Assembly: GCF_900111325.1 (NCBI RefSeq)
Contig: NZ_FOGW01000004.1
Coordinates: 136,108-200,107 of the forward strand
Direction: 5' to 3'
Origin: Lachnobacterium bovis
Lineage (GTDB): Bacteria; Bacillota; Clostridia; Lachnospirales; Lachnospiraceae
Length of the DNA stretch: 64,000 nucleotides
In this document: positions 52,861 through 61,475 of the stretch, in pieces
Position numbering within the stretch: the first letter of the stretch is position 1
Layout of the letters: each line of letters opens with the position of its first letter
Made by a program: the position numbers and the translations under genes
Notes under the pieces: generated by a model
What the model saw: only the letters and a program-made list of their open reading frames with translations
Told to the model about the DNA's origin: nothing
The model's database searches: none

Positions 52861-54382
52861 CCTTTCCTGAAGATACTTTATATTCATAACAAGAATACAT
52901 TATCCATGCAACAGCACCAAAAATTACAGGACCGCTTAATGACCAGAATGTTGTCATATAATCTTTTTTTAATGAAGCAGGTTCAATAATTGCAAAAACA
53001 TTTGCTAATAAAAGTGTTAATGTTACAACATAACCCCAGAAATTAGCTGATTTTTGACTCTTATAAACAACGAAACTTCTGTCGATTCCTTCAAGTTTCT
53101 TGAATTTAGGGAATGCAAATGAAATAAACATATAAGGTACTGTCATACCTACGTTAACCATTGCTGTTAAAATCTCGAAGAATTTTTTCATTGTGCTACC
53201 ACCAAATGATATTAAGATTACCATTACGCAAACAATTGCACACTGAATCCACATAGCATTTTTAGGCAAACCATCTTCTGCAATTTCACCCATTTTACCA
53301 GGCCATAACTCTTTTGGTGTACCATCAATTAACTGTTTAAGTGGTGAATATACAAGAGTAAATAATGCTCCCATAAGTGCTAATAACATGATAAAAGCAA
53401 ATACTCTAGCAAATCCATGAGCTAATGCAACTTGAGTAGCTTTAGATAATCCAAAGGCTTTTCCAAACTCTGCTGCAAAATTTGACATGATTACGTATGA
53501 AACGTTTCCAAAATTAACTTCTTTTCCTTTGAATAATTCATTATAATTAGTAAATGAACCTACTAACATAATAAGTAACGCATAACCAACAACGATAACA
53601 AGTGCTGCTGTTATGATTCCTTTAGGGAAATTCTTCTTAGGGTTTTCTGTCTTATCTACAAGTCCACCTACTGCTTCAATTCCACCGTATGCAAAAAGAG
53701 CAAATACGATAAATGATAAAAGCATAAGTGGGCTACCCTGATACTCTACATTTAATGGAACTTTTAATGATTCTAAGCCCTCAAATGGCTGTCTTAATTG
53801 ACCATGACGAGCAATAATCATTACAATAGAACCAATTACAACTAAAATATTAATTGTAAGAACAGCTGAACCACCAATAGAAGTTACTTTACTTATTTTG
53901 TCAATGCCTTTTGTGTCAAAGTATGTAATCACAATAAAGAATATTACTGCCATAACTCCAAGGAGTCTAGATCCTGATAAAAAGCTCCAGCCAAATAATG
54001 ACCATTTTGATGTACAATCCTCACCAAATATTACATTTGATACTGGTACCCAAATTCCTGATGAAACATTTACCATCCATAAAACATACGATGTGTACCA
54101 CATAAATGTACCGATAAATGCATATTTAGGTCCAACGGATTTACACATCCATGAGTACATACCGCCTGTTTCATGGCGAAAAGCAGAACCAAATTCTGCT
54201 ACCATAAATGCAAAAGGAATAAAAAATAAGAGACCCGCAATAACAAACCAAGGAATAGCTGCATATCCCATTAGGTAATATGATCTTGGAATGTTATTAA
54301 ATCCATAAACCGATGTAAAAATCATCAGAATTAAGGACATTAAACCAAGTTTTTTTTCTTTCATTTTTCTTGTGTGATGCAA
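52817..54382 (-). CDS. APC-family amino acid transporter, YjeM-like
   Basis: A 521-residue permease with about 12 membrane segments. Family points include IFTSVYGFNNIPRSYYLMGY in the first helix, MVAEFGSAFRHETGGMYSWM, and FALFAYGGIEAVGGLVDKTENPKKNFPKG. It resembles the glutamate/GABA-type YjeM transporters. Substrate not determined. The last residues (KIETEN) are encoded in a 20-bp tandem repeat. Confidence 0.88.
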   Translation of the reverse strand: MHHTRKMKEKKLGLMSLILMIFTSVYGFNNIPRSYYLMGYAAIPWFVIAGLLFFIPFAFMVAEFGSAFRHETGGMYSWMCKSVGPKYAFIGTFMWYTSYVLWMVNVSSGIWVPVSNVIFGEDCTSKWSLFGWSFLSGSRLLGVMAVIFFIVITYFDTKGIDKISKVTSIGGSAVLTINILVVIGSIVMIIARHGQLRQPFEGLESLKVPLNVEYQGSPLMLLSFIVFALFAYGGIEAVGGLVDKTENPKKNFPKGIITAALVIVVGYALLIMLVGSFTNYNELFKGKEVNFGNVSYVIMSNFAAEFGKAFGLSKATQVALAHGFARVFAFIMLLALMGALFTLVYSPLKQLIDGTPKELWPGKMGEIAEDGLPKNAMWIQCAIVCVMVILISFGGSTMKKFFEILTAMVNVGMTVPYMFISFAFPKFKKLEGIDRSFVVYKSQKSANFWGYVVTLTLLLANVFAIIEPASLKKDYMTTFWSLSGPVIFGAVAWIMYSCYEYKVSSGKVRNQNKGLKIETEN

Positions 54383-54420
54383 AAAAATACTTATACATCA
54401 CTTCTCCTTCCTTCTTTTTG

Positions 54421-54558
54421 CCTTGAAGTTCAATGCATTAAAAAATCTAATTATGCCAGAAAATCAACACATAATTCCATAAGACTCATCCATACACTGT
54501 TATTCTGTTTTCAAGGTCCACGATTAAAGATTATACCACAATTTTTTTATAGTGTCTA
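54421..54558 (-). promoter_or_regulatory. Promoter and structured leader of the YjeM-like gene
   Basis: Minus-strand TAGACA (54553-54558), 17 bp and TATAAT (54530-54535) form a promoter. The leader starts with CCTTGAA (complement of 54510-54516) and has the matching TTCAAGG (54421-54427) just before the ribosome binding site, 82 nt apart. The stretch GACCTTGAAAACAGAATAAC resembles sequence often found in rRNA spacer regions; its meaning here is unknown. Confidence 0.6.
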
Positions 54559-54653
54559 TTAAGCAAAAACTGCACATATTGCTTGATTTACGGCGTAATC
54601 ACAACCAATACGTACAGTTAATAATTCTTTTTAAATAAAATTTTAATAAATTT

Positions 54654-55733
54654 TTATATAATATTTTTAAACCATTTTATAAAATCATCCATATAATATT
54701 TTTGTGCAAATCCATGCTCTTGGCGAGGTGCAATAATTTCTTTTACCTTTACACCAGATTTTTTACATTCATTGATGTATTCTTTTATAGCTTTAGTACC
54801 CACCATCAAATCACGCGTTCCCCATGCGATAAATTGTGGTATATCTTTAGCGGTGCTTAAATACGTTTTTAGATCATACTTTTCAAGTATTTTGTTTCTT
54901 GTCTCTTCGTTTCTTACATCATCAGCATTGAACATAGCAAAAAGCATTGGAACATTATACTTTAACGTAATTGCAGGATAAATTAATCCTACAGCTAAAA
55001 CATTGTCATCCATTGTATCAATTTCATCTAGTATATAATATTTTGAAAACAGATTCTTTCCTCTTACCATATTTATGTGGCAACTTGATACAAATCCTCC
55101 CGCCGAAAAACCTATCAATCCTATTTTATTAGGGTTTATATTATATTTTGACGAATGAAATTTTAGAAACCTTATTGCCCTTTGAAGATCTAATTGTGGA
55201 ACTGGATACTCATATGGATTACTCCTATAATGTAACACAAACGCGTTAATCCCATTCTGTTGAAGTGTAACTGCCACAGCTTTGCCCTCATCATCTCTTC
55301 CATCCATAGATTTATATCCAAATCCACCTCCTGGAAGAATTATAATTGCTGCATCTGATTCATCTGTTAAATACGGAATGATATATGGCCTATCCTCAAA
55401 AGTTTCCTTTTCATATCCACCCTCAACTTCATGCTTATAAGTAAAAGTATCAATTATTTGTTCTGCATCCCTATATTTTTTACTAGATATTGCAAGATCA
55501 AATTTAACATGCCAGGCAAGTAAGTTTCCATCATCTCTTATGTTCATTTTATCTTTTTTTAAAACATTAGCATTACCTGGAACATCATTCCATATTTCGA
55601 TTTTTTTATCATAATCGGCAACTTTATTAGTACGTCTTTTTAATAATCGTATTATTCTATAGATTGCCATCACTAGACAGCCTAAAACTGTTAAAAACCC
55701 TATTTTTAATCCAACTTTTATTTTAGATTTCAT
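54654..55733 (-). CDS. Alpha/beta-hydrolase, carboxylesterase-like
   Basis: A membrane anchor (about residues 8-28) precedes an alpha/beta-hydrolase domain (about 90-359). The oxyanion region reads IILPGGGFGYKSM, the nucleophile Ser is in GFSAGG, the Asp in WGTRDLMVG and the His in RQEHGF. This is the BD-FAE/acetyl-xylan-esterase-like form. It may act on sugar esters; the substrate is unknown. It lies 30 bp downstream of the DMT gene and is probably co-transcribed. Confidence 0.88.
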   Translation of the reverse strand: MKSKIKVGLKIGFLTVLGCLVMAIYRIIRLLKRRTNKVADYDKKIEIWNDVPGNANVLKKDKMNIRDDGNLLAWHVKFDLAISSKKYRDAEQIIDTFTYKHEVEGGYEKETFEDRPYIIPYLTDESDAAIIILPGGGFGYKSMDGRDDEGKAVAVTLQQNGINAFVLHYRSNPYEYPVPQLDLQRAIRFLKFHSSKYNINPNKIGLIGFSAGGFVSSCHINMVRGKNLFSKYYILDEIDTMDDNVLAVGLIYPAITLKYNVPMLFAMFNADDVRNEETRNKILEKYDLKTYLSTAKDIPQFIAWGTRDLMVGTKAIKEYINECKKSGVKVKEIIAPRQEHGFAQKYYMDDFIKWFKNII

Positions 55734-55763
55734 TTCTTCTCCTATACATAATTTTTTAAAATT

Positions 55764-56672
55764 TTATTTATTATCTGTTGCAAGTTTTTCGGTATCAAGT
55801 GTAATTAACCACAACATAATAAAAATCATCATAAATCCCAATGCATCATAAATTGAAAAAACTGAACCTAACACTGTAGTTGAAATTATTGAAGCAGTAA
55901 TTGGCTCAGCAAAACTATACAAAATAGCTTTATTAGGTCCAATTATTTGTACTCCACTAATGTACAAACTAAATGCCATAATGTTTCCTACAACCACAAC
56001 AAAAATTATACCAATTACTCCATAAAAATTAGGAACATACTTAAATTCCCAAATTCTAAAAATTAACACTCCTGTAATTCCACCTAATAAAAATGACCAC
56101 CCTTGAATAACTAATACTGGTATATGATTTAATTTTGGTGCCAAAATATTATAAATTGCAACACAAAATCCACTTATTATTCCAGCAATTAAAGCCTTTG
56201 ATGAAATCGACATCGCTTTGAAATTTCCATGTGTAGTAATCAAAAATACCCCAAACAATGCCATTGCTATAGAACCAATTTCTGTTATTTTAGGTAATCT
56301 CTTTCCTAGTATACATGAAAAAATCAGAATAAAAATTGGTGCTAAATCCTGTAAAATAGTACCTACCGCCGCAGACGAAAGCTCTATCGTTAAAAAATAA
56401 AAAAATTGGCAAAAACTTACGCCAAATAGACCATATAACAACATAATTAAAGCACTTTTTTTATTTTTCCAAGGAAGTAAAACTTCATTTTTATTCTTAA
56501 AAGAAGAATATATCAACAATATTATTCCTGCTAACCCTAACCTTATTGGTACTAGCCATCTACTATCCATTTTTTGAACTGTAAACAAATACTGTCCCAT
56601 TGAACCAGACAATCCCCAACAAGATGCTCCTAAAATTGTAAGAATTATGCCTTTAATATTAAACTTACTCAT
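55764..56672 (-). CDS. EamA-type DMT family transporter
   Basis: A 302-residue, 10-segment membrane protein with two EamA repeats (GILTILGASCWGLSG near the start of the first, LIAGIISGFCVAIYNILAP in the second). The family exports metabolites or amino acids. Substrate unknown. Confidence 0.92.
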   Translation of the reverse strand: MSKFNIKGIILTILGASCWGLSGSMGQYLFTVQKMDSRWLVPIRLGLAGIILLIYSSFKNKNEVLLPWKNKKSALIMLLYGLFGVSFCQFFYFLTIELSSAAVGTILQDLAPIFILIFSCILGKRLPKITEIGSIAMALFGVFLITTHGNFKAMSISSKALIAGIISGFCVAIYNILAPKLNHIPVLVIQGWSFLLGGITGVLIFRIWEFKYVPNFYGVIGIIFVVVVGNIMAFSLYISGVQIIGPNKAILYSFAEPITASIISTTVLGSVFSIYDALGFMMIFIMLWLITLDTEKLATDNK

Positions 56673-56757
56673 TATTACTCTTTCCTAGTTATTATTTTCT
56701 AGATTTTATTCTCCATTTTTTAAATAACTCTCTAGAATAACTATAGATTTTAGCATC

Positions 56758-57150
56758 TTACACGGGATTTGTGAAGTCTGTATATTCTTGAGTTTGCGCT
56801 GATGTTATTTCTTGAGTTTGCGTTGATGTTATTTCTTGAGTTTGCGTTGACATTACTTTAACATTTGCTTCTTTACGAATGGCCGGAGATTTTGTCCTTG
56901 AAATTATTTCCTTTCCTTTTGTAACAATTGTAAGAACTGAACCATCAGAAAGTACTAGTCTTGTTATTGTCATTTGTTCATCATCTTCTACTTGTTTAGG
57001 TGGTCTTTCATAATTTGGAGATCTAAATTTACGCATATTTTCTAACATGTATGAAAATCTATCCTTATTCGTTAGTACTTTCTCTTTCTTTGAGATATCT
57101 TTCGTTCTATAATACCTATTTGTTTGCGAATTAATAGAATTTACGTTCAT
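56758..57150 (-). CDS. Hypothetical protein with a repeat tail
   Basis: A 130-residue protein whose start, ATG 57150, follows AGGAGG at good spacing. The middle region (TITRLVLSDGSVLTIVTKGKEI) resembles small beta-rich domains. No family recognised. The C-terminal 30 residues consist of three copies of an 8-residue unit TQTQEITS, encoded by 24-bp DNA repeats that end just before the stop codon. Confidence 0.65.
   Translation of the reverse strand: MNVNSINSQTNRYYRTKDISKKEKVLTNKDRFSYMLENMRKFRSPNYERPPKQVEDDEQMTITRLVLSDGSVLTIVTKGKEIISRTKSPAIRKEANVKVMSTQTQEITSTQTQEITSAQTQEYTDFTNPV
56771..56855. repeat. 24-bp tandem repeat in the 3' end of a gene
   Basis: Three copies of ttcttgagtttgcgttgatg plus four bases (24 bp), encoding the repeated peptide TQEITSTQ. 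The repeats are in frame and lie about 13 bp before the stop codon. Confidence 0.85.
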
Positions 57151-57289
57151 ATAATACCTCCTATAAATTTGCAATCATTCACATTTTTATATTTCCTTTG
57201 ATAAAAATTTATAAATATTTTTTTCAAAAAAACTACTCTATTGAATTCATCGGAGAATTTATTTTTATTATTAATAATTTACCATAAAT

Positions 57290-57355
57290 CTAATTGCATT
57301 TGATAATCAATCCAGCTTTCTTATTTTGCTTCTGGAAAACTGTAGAAATTATCAT
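57290..57355 (-). CDS. Possible 21-residue small ORF
   Basis: ATG 57355 is preceded by AAAGGAGGTG at good spacing, and the frame runs MIISTVFQKQNKKAGLIIKC plus one residue to TAG. It lies in a 400-bp intergenic stretch with a TATAAT about 75 bp upstream of the ribosome binding site. In another frame the same DNA reads peptide-like HYDNFYSFPEAK and, after a stop, SWIDYQMQLDLW, so it may instead be a gene remnant. Nothing else was recognised in 57175-57438. Confidence 0.35.
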   Translation of the reverse strand: MIISTVFQKQNKKAGLIIKCN

Positions 57356-57438
57356 AATGCACCTCCTTTACTATTTTGAAAAAATCTTTATTTAATTTAA
57401 ATTTAGTCCTAACGTTATCTTTAATATTATAGCAAAAG

Positions 57439-57467
57439 AGAACCCCACTTTCATACGAGATTCTCCT
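57439..57467 (-). terminator. Terminator of the Fe-ADH gene
   Basis: GAGAATCTC pairs with GGGGTTCTC through a mostly GU/AT stem, followed on the minus strand by TTTTGC. Confidence 0.65.
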
Positions 57468-57572
57468 TTATTAAATATATATTGTTAAGTTATATTATGT
57501 TATTGTATTGTTTTATTTTGGTTATATTGATTTTTGTTGTGTTATTTAATTTTGGTTATATTTTTTGTTGTA

Positions 57573-58724
57573 TTATTTTACCATTAACATACGGAACATT
57601 TCTATTACTTGCTCTTTGGTTGCCTCTCTTGGGTTTCCAGGATAACAAGCATCATTCAATGCATCTTCTGCAAGTTGATTTAAATCTTCTTCTTTAATTT
57701 TATCAAGTGTAGTAGGAATACCTACATCTGAAGAAAGTTTCTTAACTGCTTCTATTGCTGCATCACGATACTCTTCCTGAGACATATTGTCTACCCCTTC
57801 TACTCCCATTGCTCTAGCAACTTCTCTAAGTCTTTCACCTGTATACTCTCGGTTAAATTCCATAGATATTGGCAAGAACATAGCACACGCAACACCATGA
57901 GGTGTGTCATAATGTGCTGAGAGAGTATGTGCCATTGCATGATCAATTCCAAGACCTACATTTGAAAATCCCATTCCAGCTATATATTGTCCAAGTGCCA
58001 TTCCTTCGCGTCCTTCTTTTGTATTTTCAACAGCACCACGAAGATTTTTAGAAATAAGACGAATAGCTTCTAAGTGGAACATATCTGTCATTTCCCATGC
58101 TGCTTTTGTTGTATATCCTTCAATTGCATGTGTCAAGGCATCCATACCTGTTGATGCTGTAAGTCCTTTTGGCATTGAAGCCATCATTTCTGGATCTACA
58201 ACTGCTACTATTGGCATATCATGTGGATCTACACATACAAATTTTCTTTCTTTTTCAACATCAGTAATTACATAATTGATAGTAACCTCTGCTGCAGTAC
58301 CAGCTGTTGTAGGAACTGCAATAATAGGTACGCATGGATTTTTAGTAGGTGCAACACCTTCAAGTGATCTTACATCTTCAAATTCTGGATTATTAATAAT
58401 TATACCAATTGCTTTTGAAGTATCCATTGAAGATCCTCCACCAATTGCAACTATACAATCAGCATTAGATTTTTTGAATGCTTCAACACCATTTTTTACA
58501 TTTTCTATTGTTGGATTTGGCTTAATATCTGAATATATTTCATAAGGTATACCAGCTTCATCTAATAAATCTGTAACCTTTTTAGTTACTCCAAATTTTA
58601 TAAGATCAGGATCCGATGCTACAAAAGCTTTTTTAAATCCATAATTATTTATTTCATTTACAATTTCTGAAATTGCCCCAGCTCCATGATAAGATGTTCC
58701 ATTAAGTGACATTCTATTTGCCAT
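57573..58724 (-). CDS. Iron-containing alcohol dehydrogenase
   Basis: A 383-residue group III (Fe-ADH) enzyme of FucO/1,3-propanediol dehydrogenase type. Visible are the dinucleotide-binding GGGSSMDTSKAIG, AVPTTAGTAAEVT, and the iron ligands in MDALTHAIEGY and GIDHAMAHTLSAHYDTPHGVACA. It interconverts aldehydes and alcohols using NAD(P)H. A palindrome in its leader may be an operator, and a TetR gene is next upstream. Confidence 0.93.
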   Translation of the reverse strand: MANRMSLNGTSYHGAGAISEIVNEINNYGFKKAFVASDPDLIKFGVTKKVTDLLDEAGIPYEIYSDIKPNPTIENVKNGVEAFKKSNADCIVAIGGGSSMDTSKAIGIIINNPEFEDVRSLEGVAPTKNPCVPIIAVPTTAGTAAEVTINYVITDVEKERKFVCVDPHDMPIVAVVDPEMMASMPKGLTASTGMDALTHAIEGYTTKAAWEMTDMFHLEAIRLISKNLRGAVENTKEGREGMALGQYIAGMGFSNVGLGIDHAMAHTLSAHYDTPHGVACAMFLPISMEFNREYTGERLREVARAMGVEGVDNMSQEEYRDAAIEAVKKLSSDVGIPTTLDKIKEEDLNQLAEDALNDACYPGNPREATKEQVIEMFRMLMVK

Positions 58725-58761
58725 ATCAATTCTCCTTTACATTTTTATATTACCTTTTCCT

Positions 58762-58780
58762 CTGTGTTTATGTTACACAG
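58762..58780. promoter_or_regulatory. Candidate operator palindrome upstream of the Fe-ADH gene
   Basis: CTGTGT and ACACAG flank 7 bp in a perfect dyad, about 38 bp upstream of the start codon. An extended -10 TGC-TACATT lies about 30 bp further upstream on the minus strand. Position and symmetry suit a dimeric repressor, perhaps the TetR-type protein encoded 150 bp upstream. Inference only. Confidence 0.45.
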
Positions 58781-58824
58781 TCAATTTCCTTACACCTATA
58801 ATGTAGCATTCTTAAGGCATAAAA

Positions 58825-58858
58825 AAAAGTTACACTTTCAAACTTGTGTAACTTTTCT
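58825..58858 (-). terminator. Terminator of the TetR-type gene
   Basis: AAAAGTTACAC and GTGTAACTTTT form an 11-bp stem with a long T run on the minus strand. Confidence 0.9.
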
Positions 58859-58933
58859 TATCTTTTAAATGTTTTTTGCTATATTTTAAGTTCTTATTGA
58901 AATATCGTTTGAAATATTTTTTTAAAAATATAA

Positions 58934-59524
58934 TTACAATATTTCTAATTTTACATATAAATCATATATCTCCCTTGGCATTGCACCAATCATTAAATCA
59001 GCTAATTCACTTTCTGATTCCTTCATTCCTTTTAAAACCCACTTTACTGTCATATATATTGATGAACTACAATACATTTCTAGTATTTTTCTTATTCTTT
59101 CATCAGGTATAGCATTTGTTTTTTCCCTTATCAATCTACAGTAAAATTCATATATCATTATAAAATCATGTTCCTTTAAATTATTTTGCTGATCAACTTT
59201 AAAGGCCATTGTAAAAAACAAACTCTCTTCCCTTATATATGTAAATTTTTTTACTAGTCCTTCTCGAATTGTCTCTCCATCTCCCATTTCCTTAAAAGAC
59301 TGCTCAAGAAGCAAATCAAAATACCAATTTATGAGATCGTACTTGTCTATGAAATGTCTATAAAATGTTTGCCTTGATAAACCACATTCTTTAACTATTT
59401 GTTTTACAGTTATGTTATCCACTGATGTAGTTTTCATACATTCTTTCATCGCCATAGCAAGCCTCATTTTACATGACTGTTTGTTATCTTTTTTTCTGTC
59501 AATGTTTACTGCTAAGTCCACCAT
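58934..59524 (-). CDS. TetR/AcrR family regulator
   Basis: The N-terminal DNA-binding helix-turn-helix reads TVKQIVKECGLSRQTFYRHFIDKYDLINWYF, as in the DhaS-like subgroup with a TetR_C_8-type C-terminal domain. Length is 196 residues. It is divergent from wbqC and lies upstream of the Fe-ADH gene on the same strand. DhaS-type proteins often regulate neighbouring alcohol or dihydroxyacetone metabolism, so the Fe-ADH gene is a possible target. Confidence 0.9.
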   Translation of the reverse strand: MVDLAVNIDRKKDNKQSCKMRLAMAMKECMKTTSVDNITVKQIVKECGLSRQTFYRHFIDKYDLINWYFDLLLEQSFKEMGDGETIREGLVKKFTYIREESLFFTMAFKVDQQNNLKEHDFIMIYEFYCRLIREKTNAIPDERIRKILEMYCSSSIYMTVKWVLKGMKESESELADLMIGAMPREIYDLYVKLEIL

Positions 59525-59641
59525 TTTTCCCCTTCTCGTTTTTTATTTTCATATGTTGCCGAAATAAATATAGAATTATTTTTATTATATCATCGATTAT
59601 CACAAAAAATAAACTTTTTTATTTATGCTGGAGGTATAAAG

Positions 59642-60352
59642 ATGAAAATTGGTGTTATGCAGCCATATTTATTTCCATACATTGGATATTGGCAGTTGCT
59701 ATATGCTGTTGATAAATACGTTATACTTGATGATGTTAATTATATTACAAGAGGATATATCAATCGTAATAATATATTAATAAATGGGCAACCAAATAGA
59801 TTTACAATACCAATATCAAGGCCATCTCAAAATAGGTTAATTTTAAATACTAAACTTAATTTCGGGCTTAATGAAAAAAAGAAATTTTTGGACAAAATAA
59901 AATTTTCTTATCAAAAAGCCCCTTTTTTTAGTGATGCATACAAACTTATTGAAGATATTGTAATGAATAATACAAATGATTTGACAGACTATATTGCATT
60001 CAGCATTGAAGTTATAAAACAGTATCTAGAAATTGATACACCTATATATAAATCATCATTAATTGAAAAAAATCCTGAATTTAAGAATCAAGACAAGATA
60101 ATTGCTATATGCAAGAGTTTAGGTGGTGACACTTATATCAATCCATCCAATGGACGAGCTCTTTATTCACATGAAAAATTTGATAATGAATCACTGAAAT
60201 TATTTTTTCTTGATGCGATGATGAACAAAATTAAATATAAACAGTTTGATAATGATTTTGTAAACTATCTCTCAATTATCGACATACTAATGTTTAATGA
60301 TGTTCCACAGATACAGAAGTATCTGACAATGTATGAATTAAATGAAAAATAG
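59642..60352 (+). CDS. WbqC family protein
   Basis: A 236-residue protein with the family start MKIGVMQPYLFPYIGYWQLL, then DDVNYITRGYINRN and the C-terminal LSIIDILMFND. WbqC-like proteins occur in surface polysaccharide loci, but the reaction is not known. Start ATG 59642 follows GGAGGT. It is isolated here, with no glycan genes around. Confidence 0.92.
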   Translation: MKIGVMQPYLFPYIGYWQLLYAVDKYVILDDVNYITRGYINRNNILINGQPNRFTIPISRPSQNRLILNTKLNFGLNEKKKFLDKIKFSYQKAPFFSDAYKLIEDIVMNNTNDLTDYIAFSIEVIKQYLEIDTPIYKSSLIEKNPEFKNQDKIIAICKSLGGDTYINPSNGRALYSHEKFDNESLKLFFLDAMMNKIKYKQFDNDFVNYLSIIDILMFNDVPQIQKYLTMYELNEK

Positions 60353-60441
60353 AATAAAAACGAGATTACAATTTATATCTATAAATATCTAGTTCTGAAA
60401 GATTGAGAAAATAGTTTGCTTATATTTTGTAAAAAATTAAA

Positions 60442-60678
60442 CTACTCCAAACCATATGCTTCTCTTATCTCTTTAAGCTTCTGCTCTACGATTTCCTTAT
60501 GCTCTGGATGACGACGTTCTACATAAAACTCACATGCTAGAACAAGATATTTGTAGAATTCTTCGTAGCCGATGATATCAATATAATAATCATAATCTGG
60601 TCCCGAAAAAAATTGGATTACATTTTCTCCAAAATAAAATTCATCATACGGATCATCATAATCATTTTTTCTTAACAC
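60442..60678 (-). pseudogene. Truncated CdiI-type immunity protein
   Basis: Residues DYYIDIIGYEEFYKYLVLAC and HPEHKEIVEQKLKEIREAYG match the C-terminal part of the CdiI family of ribonuclease-toxin immunity proteins. The usual N-terminal portion is missing. The frame opens at GTG 60678, just after an in-frame TAG, and the preceding DNA belongs to a decayed toxin gene in another frame. Confidence 0.55.
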
Positions 60679-60978
60679 TCCATTCTAGTACTGGATAAGC
60701 ATTTTCAATTTCTCCAGTATCTATATTTTTAAATCCTTCGAATTTAAGTATCTTTCCTTTGTATGATACCTTACCTTGATATAGTAACTTCTGGTGTACT
60801 GAAACTTTCTACAAACTTTCCACCTACAAATGTTCCAAGTGTCATTCCAGATACTGAATCAAATATTGCTGCAATTCCTTTATTAATGGATAATCAAATG
60901 CTCCATCTGGTATAAATGCAACTGCACTTTTTCCCATTTTAGATGCATAATCATCATCTAAATTTTCAATTGATACTT
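60662..60978 (-). pseudogene. Decayed toxin-like cassette (two frameshifts)
   Basis: Three adjoining pieces in three minus-strand frames read as one protein: a first piece with DDDYASKMGKSAVAFIPDGA, a second with GIAAIFDSVSGMTLGTFVGG, and a last piece from SVHQKLLYQGKVSYKGKILK through GFKNIDTGEIENAYPVLEWS to TGA (60662-60664). Frame changes fall near 60885 and 60810. It lies directly upstream of the CdiI-like immunity remnant, as expected of an orphan toxin C-terminal cassette. The toxin family is not recognised. Confidence 0.5.
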
Positions 60979-61208
60979 TTCCGAACACTTTTCGGTGACT
61001 GAAAACGATTCTCTGAATGTCGACGTTTCTTCACCTTGCCTGTCGATAAATCCACAAACTCATTCTTTGATAGATTTTTAATTGGACACTTTCTGTTTTT
61101 ACCAGCAGTAAAAGTTACCTGTGCAGTGTTACCTGCTAACTTAAGCGATACCTCGGCATTCTGAGCGATATAAAGCTGAGTCGAGTTAATAAAATGAATT
61201 TTGGTCAT
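60966..61208 (-). pseudogene. N-terminal fragment of a replication-associated protein
   Basis: The 80-residue fragment reads MTKIHFINSTQLYIAQNAEV at its start and FVDLSTGKVKKRRHSENRFQ at its end, resembling the N-terminal part of rolling-circle replication-associated proteins of mobile elements, where a TGEVxxxxHxENR pattern precedes the catalytic domain. The catalytic part is missing, replaced by the toxin remnant. ATG 61208 follows AGGAG. Identification is tentative. Confidence 0.4.
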
Positions 61209-61240
61209 AAGCAAAACACTCCTAACAAAACAATTTTGTT
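61209..61240 (-). promoter_or_regulatory. Hairpin that hides the ribosome binding site
   Basis: CACTCTTAACAAAA and TTTTGTTAGGAGTG (minus strand) pair through about 14 bp around a short loop. The AGGAG for the fragment at 60966-61208 is inside the right arm, so the hairpin could block translation; it could also act as a weak terminator (TTTTGC follows). Confidence 0.55.
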
Positions 61241-61339
61241 AAGAGTGCTCTCATATCAGCTTAATGGAACTAAACTGAAGATTCATTATTCAGTTTTACT
61301 TAAGTATTCCCAACTGGGGCTAAAAATGCTATTTCTTGC

Positions 61340-61445
61340 TCGTTACTACCGTAACTCGCCTCCCTCACCTTCATCGACTGACATCAGCGTAGCTGAGAGG
61401 CGATTCGGGTTCGGGATGGTGGTTGGATTTGATGGGAGGGATTGG
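61340..61445. other. GC-rich island with nested hairpins
   Basis: This segment is clearly richer in G+C than its surroundings. It contains GTTAC-TACC-GTAAC (61342-61355), the stem TCGCCTC (61356-61362)/GAGGCGA (61397-61403), and inside that TCAGC-GTA-GCTGA (61384-61396). A purine-rich, G-rich run follows to 61445. No convincing ORF covers it. Next to a replication-protein fragment, it may be an origin, transfer or attachment site of an element now mostly lost. Confidence 0.45.
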
Positions 61446-61475
61446 TTGTGCTAAAGTATTGACGTTCATTAAATA

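Noticed and set aside
61194..61454. An 86-residue plus-strand frame through the GC-rich island.
   Set aside because: No ribosome binding site, no family resemblance, and the sequence is better explained as structured DNA.
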